Positions 59,100-64,000 of a stretch of 64,000 bases of DNA are shown here, piece by piece. The position numbers were made by a program, and so were the translations under genes. Origin of the DNA: Enterobacter kobei (lineage in GTDB: Bacteria; Pseudomonadota; Gammaproteobacteria; Enterobacterales; Enterobacteriaceae); assembly GCF_001729765.1 (NCBI RefSeq), contig NZ_CP017181.1:3658001-3722000 (forward strand), given 5' to 3'. Below the pieces are notes generated by a model that did no database searches, was not told the DNA's origin, and saw only the letters and a program-made list of their open reading frames with translations. Numbering within the stretch: the stretch's first letter is position 1; each line of letters starts with the position of its first letter.

Positions 59100-59618
59100 T
59101 CATTCCGCCCGGCGAAGTGCGGTACGATTATACACCCCAACATACCGCGCAAATTTCCCAATAAATACGCCGGCAAACACGCCCCCGGAGACGATCGCCA
59201 GCGCGCTCATGGCGGGATGTTGCATCGTCTGAGGCGAAACCGCGCTCATCACCCCCAGCACATACTTCACGCCAAACGCCAGCATCATAAACGGCAGCGC
59301 GGTGTAGTCTGCCTGGCGGTAAAGCGTACGCGGCGCATCTGCCCGGGTGATAACCGCCCGCTTAATCAGGAGATACCCCAGCGCGGCACCGGCGAAGATC
59401 CCCGCCGTCCACAATGCGACAGTCGCAGGGGTCAACGTGCGATAGACCACCAGATCGTAAATATCCCACACCAGAAAGATCGCCGGGATAATGGCAAGCC
59501 TCTCCAGCGTAACGGTGGCGGGCCTGCGGGCTTTGATACCACGGGAGATAAGGAAGATAAACAACACCCACACCCAGGCGGGCGTGTGCGTAACAACACC
59601 GATCAGAAATTCAAACAT
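59100..59618 (-). CDS. DUF6622-family membrane protein
   Basis: 172 residues from ATG 59618, with five hydrophobic segments (FEFLIGVVTHTPAWVWVLFIFLISRGIKARRPA first). The glycine-rich C-terminal helix (MSALAIVSGGVFAGVFIGKFARYVGVY) and overall form fit the DUF6622 group of uncharacterised enterobacterial inner-membrane proteins. Upstream in-frame codons were not used because the MFEFL start is typical. Function unknown. Confidence 0.75.
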   Translation of the reverse strand: MFEFLIGVVTHTPAWVWVLFIFLISRGIKARRPATVTLERLAIIPAIFLVWDIYDLVVYRTLTPATVALWTAGIFAGAALGYLLIKRAVITRADAPRTLYRQADYTALPFMMLAFGVKYVLGVMSAVSPQTMQHPAMSALAIVSGGVFAGVFIGKFARYVGVYNRTALRRAE

Positions 59619-59703
59619 GGAACTCACCATGAACGATCGCGGCCCGTGCCGCCCTGAACGCGTATTGCGCATAACGGCAGAAATGCCATTATGCGCAGGT
59701 CTT

Positions 59704-60885
59704 TTAAAGCGATTTCTTCAGGCGCTGCACCGCCTCTTTCAGCTGCTCATCTGTTGGTGTCACAAACGACATGCGCAGCGTGGTCTGGTCCGGTTCATTG
59801 CAGTAGAAAAACTCGCCCGGGACAAATACCACGCCGTTGCTTAACGTCTTTTCCAGCCAGCGGGTGGTATTCATACCGTTGTTCATTTTCGCCCACAGGA
59901 ACATGCCGCCTTTAGGCTTGTGGAACGACATCACATCACCCAGCTCCGCTTCCAGTTCGGTGGCGAAGGTCTGGTATTTCTGGCGATAGGCTTCGCGGAT
60001 CATCTTAATCTGCCCGGCCAGGCGACCGGTTTTCAGGTACTCATACGTCATTAACTGCGACAGCGTGCTGGTGTGCAGATCGGTGGTTTGCTTAAGGTTC
60101 ACCACCCCACGCTTCAGCCACTCCGGCACCAGCACCCAGCCTACGCGGGTGCCCGGCGCGAGTATTTTAGAGAAGGTTGAGGTGTAGACCACGTTCTCTT
60201 CGTTACCGATATCTTTGGCATGGGCAATTAACGGGCGGAAGACCTCATCGGTGTAGTTAATTTCGCTGTACGGGTCGTCTTCAATAATGACGAAATCATA
60301 GCGTTTCGATAATTCCACCAGATGTTTACGACGCGCTTCAGAGAGCGTCACGCCGCCCGGGTTACCAAAGGTCGGGACGATATAAACCGCTTTGATGGTT
60401 TTCTTTGCCACCAGCGCCTCAAGTTCGTCGACCTTCATGCCGTCGCCGTCGGTGCCGACGGATTCAAAATTCGCCTGCGCCAGGCCGAAAACCTGCAGCG
60501 CGGCAAGATAGGTTGGACGTTCGACGACGACGGTATCGCCTGGGTTAATTAATGCACGCGCCAGCACGTCGAGAGACTGCTGCGAACCGGACGTCACCAC
60601 CACGTCATCGGCTTGACAGGCAATGCCTCGTCCTTCACAGATGCGTTGGATCTCTTCCCGCAGTCCTGGAAAACCTTCGGTCAGACCATACTGAAACGCC
60701 TCGCCAAAATGTTGCGATAAGACGGCATCCGCGGCTATTTTAAGCCCTTCGTGATCGAACAAATCGGGGTTCGGAATCCCTCCGCCCAGCGAAATCACGC
60801 CAGCCATTTTGCTATGTTTTAATAATTCACGGATGGCAGATGATTGCAGGCCCTGCGCGCTGCTGGCGAGTTTGTTTGCAGACAT
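59704..60885 (-). CDS. PLP-dependent aminotransferase (ARO8/2-aminoadipate type)
   Basis: 393 residues from ATG 60885. Fold-type I motifs are seen: SLGGGIPNPDLF, VTSGSQQSLDVLARALINPGDTVVVERPTY, PTFGNPGGVTLS, IIEDDPYSEI, and the PLP lysine in YTSTFSKILAPGTRVGW. This resembles the MocR-unlinked 2-aminoadipate or aromatic-type transaminases of enterobacteria. It lies 20 bp downstream of a LysR gene on the same strand, which may control it. Amino donor not known. Confidence 0.88.
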   Translation of the reverse strand: MSANKLASSAQGLQSSAIRELLKHSKMAGVISLGGGIPNPDLFDHEGLKIAADAVLSQHFGEAFQYGLTEGFPGLREEIQRICEGRGIACQADDVVVTSGSQQSLDVLARALINPGDTVVVERPTYLAALQVFGLAQANFESVGTDGDGMKVDELEALVAKKTIKAVYIVPTFGNPGGVTLSEARRKHLVELSKRYDFVIIEDDPYSEINYTDEVFRPLIAHAKDIGNEENVVYTSTFSKILAPGTRVGWVLVPEWLKRGVVNLKQTTDLHTSTLSQLMTYEYLKTGRLAGQIKMIREAYRQKYQTFATELEAELGDVMSFHKPKGGMFLWAKMNNGMNTTRWLEKTLSNGVVFVPGEFFYCNEPDQTTLRMSFVTPTDEQLKEAVQRLKKSL

Positions 60886-60905
60886 TCTTTGATTACCTTC
60901 TTTTT

Positions 60906-61793
60906 TTATATTGTGCCCAATCTTAGCAGAATATGGGCGATAAATTCCGTTAGCTTCGGAAGAGGACGTAAATCCTGGCGCCACAATAAATGCACCGGCC
61001 TCGGCGCGGGGGTGAACGGCTCCAGTACCCGAATCAGCCTGCCGCTTGCCAGCTCTTCCGCCACCAGCACTTCCGGTTGTAGCAACAGCCCCGCCCCTGC
61101 GCGTGCCGCCATACGCAGGCCATAGCCGTCGTTACATCTTAAGATGGCATCACGCTTCCAGCGTACTTCCCCTTCCACGCCCGGTAGCCGCCACTCGTTA
61201 CGCGCGGTCCATACCGTGTGCGAAAGACACAGATGATCCACCAGATCGACAGGCGTTTGCGGCGTACCGTATCGCGCTAAATAGTCCGGTGCGGCGCAGA
61301 TCACCATGTTGTAGGGGCACAAATATTTCGCCACCAGATCGTCATTGCGAATATCACCAATGCGAATGGCCAAATCGACCCCCTCCTCCACCAGATCGAC
61401 CATTCGGTTAGTCAGATCCAGTTCGATGCGCACCTGCGGGTAACGTTGTAAAAAGGTGGCGGTGAGCGGGGCGATCACGCAGCCGCCAAACGACGTAGGC
61501 GCCGTGACGCGCAGGGTTCCGGCCGGTGTGGCACGCAGGCGTTCAACCGCGTTTTCGGCGATTGAGACCTGCTCCAGCACCCGTCTGGCTTCTTCAAAAT
61601 AGACGCGGCCCGCATCCGTCAGGCTCTGACGACGCGTGTTACGCTCAAGCAGGCGGGTGCCAAGCTGGGACTCCAGCAACGCAATATACTTTCCCACCAT
61701 GACCGCCGACATCTCCAGGCGGGAGGCCGCGCCGGTAAAGCTGCCGCTTTCTACCACCGCGATAAACGTCTCCATGCCGCGAAGCTTATCCAT
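60906..61793 (-). CDS. LysR-family transcriptional regulator
   Basis: 295 residues: winged helix MDKLRGMETFIAVVESGSFTGAASRLEMSAVMVGKYIALLESQLGTRLLERNTRRQSLTDAG, then a LysR effector domain (GTLRVTAPTSFGGCVIAPLTATFLQRYPQVRIELDLTNR). Close to the broad CrgA-like group. It is divergent from the SDR gene at 61890 with a 96-bp gap, so it is probably the regulator of that gene; the aminotransferase follows on the same strand. Confidence 0.88.
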   Translation of the reverse strand: MDKLRGMETFIAVVESGSFTGAASRLEMSAVMVGKYIALLESQLGTRLLERNTRRQSLTDAGRVYFEEARRVLEQVSIAENAVERLRATPAGTLRVTAPTSFGGCVIAPLTATFLQRYPQVRIELDLTNRMVDLVEEGVDLAIRIGDIRNDDLVAKYLCPYNMVICAAPDYLARYGTPQTPVDLVDHLCLSHTVWTARNEWRLPGVEGEVRWKRDAILRCNDGYGLRMAARAGAGLLLQPEVLVAEELASGRLIRVLEPFTPAPRPVHLLWRQDLRPLPKLTEFIAHILLRLGTI

Positions 61794-61889
61794 ATTCCGA
61801 ACCTCTGGTTAGCAATCTTCTAACTTTAGCCCAGTTTATCTGACTTTTTATTTATTAAAGAATGAAGGCTCACACATAAGGAGTCTGCT

Positions 61890-62492
61890 ATGAAAATCGT
61901 GATTATTGGTGCCAGTGGTACGGTCGGTCAGGCAGTAACAGAAGCGCTAAGCCGCCGTCATGAGGTGATCCGCGTGGGTCGTACCCAGGGCGACTATCAG
62001 GTGGATATCACCTCGCAGGAGAGCGTGCAGGCGCTGTTCGAGAAAATTGGCCGGGTGGATGCCATTGTCTCCGCCAGCGGTGGCCTCTACTTTGGCCCGC
62101 TTGCGACCATGAAAGACAGCGACTTTAATCAGGGCCTGCAGGATAAACTTCTGGGGCAGGTGCGCCTTGCGCTAACCGGCCAGCACTATCCGAACGAAGG
62201 TGGCTCTATCACCCTGATTAGCGGCATTGTGGCGCACGAACCGATTGCCCAGGGAGTAAACGCCACCACCGTGAATGCCGCACTGGAAGGGTTTGTTCGC
62301 GCCGCAGCCTGTGAGCTGCCGCGCGGGATCCGCATTAACCTGATTAGCCCGACGGTCCTGACGGAATCCGCTGAAGCGTACGACGGTTTCTTCCCCGGCT
62401 TTGAGAGCGTCCCCGCTGCAACCGTGGCGCAGGCCTATCGCCGCAGCGTGGAAGGGGTACAGAGCGGTCGGGTGTATAAGGTTGGTTACTGA
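61890..62492 (+). CDS. Short-chain dehydrogenase (SDR family)
   Basis: 200 residues with the N-terminal nucleotide loop IIGASGTVGQAVTEALSRRHEVIRVGR and a short form of the SDR fold (DAIVSASGGLYFGPL..., LISGIVAHEPIAQGVNATTVNAALEGFVRAAACELPRGIRINLISPTVL). The usual YxxxK is replaced by NATTVNAALE, so the catalytic tyrosine is absent, as in a known group of short enterobacterial SDR-like proteins. Start ATG follows AAGGAGTCTGCT. Divergent from the LysR gene. Its stop overlaps the methyltransferase end by 7 bp. Confidence 0.85.
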   Translation: MKIVIIGASGTVGQAVTEALSRRHEVIRVGRTQGDYQVDITSQESVQALFEKIGRVDAIVSASGGLYFGPLATMKDSDFNQGLQDKLLGQVRLALTGQHYPNEGGSITLISGIVAHEPIAQGVNATTVNAALEGFVRAAACELPRGIRINLISPTVLTESAEAYDGFFPGFESVPAATVAQAYRRSVEGVQSGRVYKVGY

Positions 62493-63220
62493 GCCTTACG
62501 GGCGGCGATCAGCACCAGCATCGGGCGCTCTGCCTCTTCGGCCAACGCGGGCCAGGCCGCAATTTGCCCCTGCGTTGGCCCCCATTCGTTGACTTCGCTT
62601 ATCGTTAATCCGGCCTTGATCAGCGCGTTGAGCGTGGTGCCAAGCGTACGGTGATACTTGATCACCCCGTCCGCCAGCCAGTTGCTGACGCGCTGGCTCT
62701 CGTCCTGATAATGGTTCACGCCCCAGAACCGCTCGCCGTTGTCGTCGGTCAGCCAGCCCTGGCGGGTGGCGCAGGTGTAAATGGGGTGCTCTATCGAGAA
62801 GACCAGGCTGCCACCGGGTTTAAGCGCGCGCTGAACGTTGGCGAATAACGTATCCAGTTCCGGCAGGTAGTGCAGTGCCAGCGAGCTGTAGACCAGGTCC
62901 AGGCTGTTATCTTTGAGCGCCAGCGACTCCAGATCGCTACGCTGATAATGAATCTGTGGGTCAGCGGTAAGCTCCGCAGCCCGGGCGAGCATCTTTTCTG
63001 AGATATCAACACCCGTGATGTCAGATGCACCCAGGTCGCGCGCAGCGCGACAAAACCAGCCGTAGCCGCAGCCGAGATCGATAACCGATTTCCCGGTTAA
63101 ATCCGGCAGCATGCTTTTCAGCGAAGGCCACTCCGGCGCACCGTCCAGCCCCTGCACCGAGCGCGGAAGCTGGGCGTAGCCTTCGAAAAACGCCGGGTTG
63201 TCGTAGATATTTTGTGCCAT
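62486..63220 (-). CDS. SAM-dependent methyltransferase (class I)
   Basis: 244 residues from ATG 63220 (AAGAGGGATCTGCC upstream). SAM-binding motif I is VIDLGCGYGWFCRAARDLGASDITGVDISEKMLARA, then DLESLALKDNSLDLVYSSLALHYLPELDTLFANVQRALKPGGSLVFSIEHP. It resembles the UbiE/BioC-like small-molecule methyltransferases. Substrate unknown. It is convergent with the SDR gene. The upstream intergenic space contains a REP-like repeat. Confidence 0.88.
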   Translation of the reverse strand: MAQNIYDNPAFFEGYAQLPRSVQGLDGAPEWPSLKSMLPDLTGKSVIDLGCGYGWFCRAARDLGASDITGVDISEKMLARAAELTADPQIHYQRSDLESLALKDNSLDLVYSSLALHYLPELDTLFANVQRALKPGGSLVFSIEHPIYTCATRQGWLTDDNGERFWGVNHYQDESQRVSNWLADGVIKYHRTLGTTLNALIKAGLTISEVNEWGPTQGQIAAWPALAEEAERPMLVLIAARKAQ

Positions 63221-63261
63221 GGCAGATCCCTCTTTAAGAATGTGACTCCCAGTATAAAACA

Positions 63262-63345
63262 TTGCCGGGTGGCGCTGCGCTTACCCGGCCTACGATTTGA
63301 GGGTTTCAGTAGGCCGGGTAAGGCGAAGCCGTCACCCGGCTCGCC
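63262..63345. repeat. REP-like palindromic repeat pair
   Basis: Two imperfect palindromes: TTGCCGGGTGGCGCTGCGC with TTACCCGGCCTACG, and TAGGCCGGGTAAGGCGAAGC followed by CGTCACCCGGCTCG. This is the enterobacterial REP/BIME pattern found between convergent or adjacent genes, and it supports a chromosomal location for the right flank. Confidence 0.8.
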
Positions 63346-63346
63346 T

Positions 63347-64000
63347 CTAGCCCACAGTACCCCAGACCAGATTTCCCTTATGGAACGTCGCGGTACGCGG
63401 TGAAATCCGCGCCACGGCTTCGGCGGAGCACGAGGCATCCACCAGCACAAAGCTGGCATCGTCCTGCGCTTTCGGCCACACCCGTTCGCCTTTGTCGTTC
63501 AGCGGCAGAACGTCACCGGTCGCGATACCGAGCGCCCGGGAAAGCGTCTGCTCGTTCGGGCGAATGTACAGCTGCGCGTAAAGATTGGCTTTTTCCAGCA
63601 TATCTCCCAGGCCGTACGGCGACCAGTGGTCGATCACGCTGTCGGTGCCGGTCATGACAAACACGCCCTTATCACGCAGCTGTTTCAGCGGCATATGGAG
63701 GGTACCAATCGGCACGGTAGAGGCGATGGTCACCTGCTGCGCCGCCATACGGGTCGCAATCGCATCCACCTCCTGCTCGTTAAGCGTCGCCAGCGCGAAG
63801 GCGTGGCTGATAGTCAGCTTGCCCTTCAGCTCCGGCGTTTTCTCCACCGTTTCCACCATGTAATTCACCGCCGCCACGCCCGCCGGGCTGGTTTCATGCA
63901 GGTGAATATCCACCCCTTTGTCGTAATCCAGCGCAATCTGGAACATCAGATCGAGGGATTTCTCCATCGCGCCGTCGACGTTCGTCGGGTCCAGCCCGCC
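63347..64000 (-). CDS. Amidohydrolase-family deaminase (CodA-like), 5' end outside window
   Basis: The visible 218 residues are the C-terminal part of a metal-dependent amidohydrolase. Metal and catalytic residues are seen in DIHLHETSPAG, the histidine in TISHAFALATL, and the aspartate in VFVMTGTDSVIDHW. It resembles the cytosine-deaminase-like branch. The gene continues beyond the right edge, so the start and the N-terminal HxH motif are not visible. It deaminates an unknown heterocycle. Confidence 0.82.
   Translation of the reverse strand, partial: GGLDPTNVDGAMEKSLDLMFQIALDYDKGVDIHLHETSPAGVAAVNYMVETVEKTPELKGKLTISHAFALATLNEQEVDAIATRMAAQQVTIASTVPIGTLHMPLKQLRDKGVFVMTGTDSVIDHWSPYGLGDMLEKANLYAQLYIRPNEQTLSRALGIATGDVLPLNDKGERVWPKAQDDASFVLVDASCSAEAVARISPRTATFHKGNLVWGTVG

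Noticed and set aside
63262..63345. A rho-independent terminator between the methyltransferase and amidohydrolase genes.
   Set aside because: The palindromes lack a T-run and match the REP/BIME pattern better.

Overview
The window looks like a heavily rearranged mobile-DNA region in a member of the Enterobacteriaceae (Enterobacter/Klebsiella type). The right flank (58.8-64 kb) carries ordinary enterobacterial genes: a nudI 3' end, an aminotransferase with a LysR regulator, an SDR, a methyltransferase, a REP-like repeat and an amidohydrolase. Next to it are IS1 and a P2/186-type prophage remnant. No rRNA, tRNA or CRISPR array was seen.

Layout. (1) 1-5.6 kb: an oxidoreductase and transport cluster (two SDRs, an MFS exporter, a GlxA-type AraC regulator, a decayed monooxygenase gene, and a cupin-AraC regulator divergent from a carboxymuconolactone decarboxylase). 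(2) 5.82-9.75 kb: a lone 38-bp Tn3-type terminal repeat directly joined to a 5'-truncated Tn21-like tnpA. The terminal repeat of that Tn21-like fragment is split by an IS5075/IS4321-type element. (3) 9.75-35.4 kb: GC-rich DNA of alphaproteobacterial, probably sphingomonad, character. It starts inside trbF of a conjugation operon (trbF'-trbG-trbI-DUF2274) and continues into about 21 kb of oxidative-stress genes. These include two MsrA, one MsrB, a hydrolase-OsmC fusion, an RclC-like DUF417 membrane protein, a YeeE/YedE transporter, two MarR regulators with C-terminal cysteines, a GST, RidA, a thioredoxin-fold protein, a DM13 protein, a GlcG-like protein, two quinone-reductase-like dehydrogenases, a molybdopterin oxidoreductase with its flavin reductase, and a glutaredoxin broken by a TGA. 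Several promoters share a dyad, TATGC-N5-GCATA or a close variant. (4) 35.4-39.5 kb: a second direct copy of the Tn21-like tnpA plus IS5075-type element, exactly 29,786 bp from the first. (5) 39.4-41.4 kb: a heavy-metal module (lspA, CDF-type cation transporter, cadR). (6) 41.5-45.8 kb: an ATPase gene truncated at its 3' end and interrupted by an IS3-family element, whose own transposase gene is interrupted by a group II intron.

(7) 46.4-54.1 kb: an orphan HipB-like gene, then an AT-rich Tn7-like module on the minus strand (tnsA, tnsB, tnsC, and two TniQ-type target-selector genes). Its end lies at about 54,124, inside the dam methylase gene of a P2/186-like prophage. (8) 54.1-58.0 kb: the prophage early and immunity genes (dam', TraR-type zinc finger, DUF2732, Fil, CII, Cox, CI, integrase). 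(9) 58.03-58.80 kb: a full-length IS1 without target duplication. It joins the prophage to a 5'-truncated nudI and so marks a deletion.

The opposite end of the Tn7-like element was not found in the window, so much or all of the DNA to its left could be its cargo. The stress genes make a coherent set for repairing and avoiding damage by hypochlorite or other reactive chlorine, oxygen and electrophile species: methionine-sulfoxide repair (MsrA, MsrB, molybdoenzyme), thiol and peroxide handling (OsmC, GST, thioredoxin fold), quinone reduction, and cysteine-rich MarR sensors. That functional reading is an inference from gene families.
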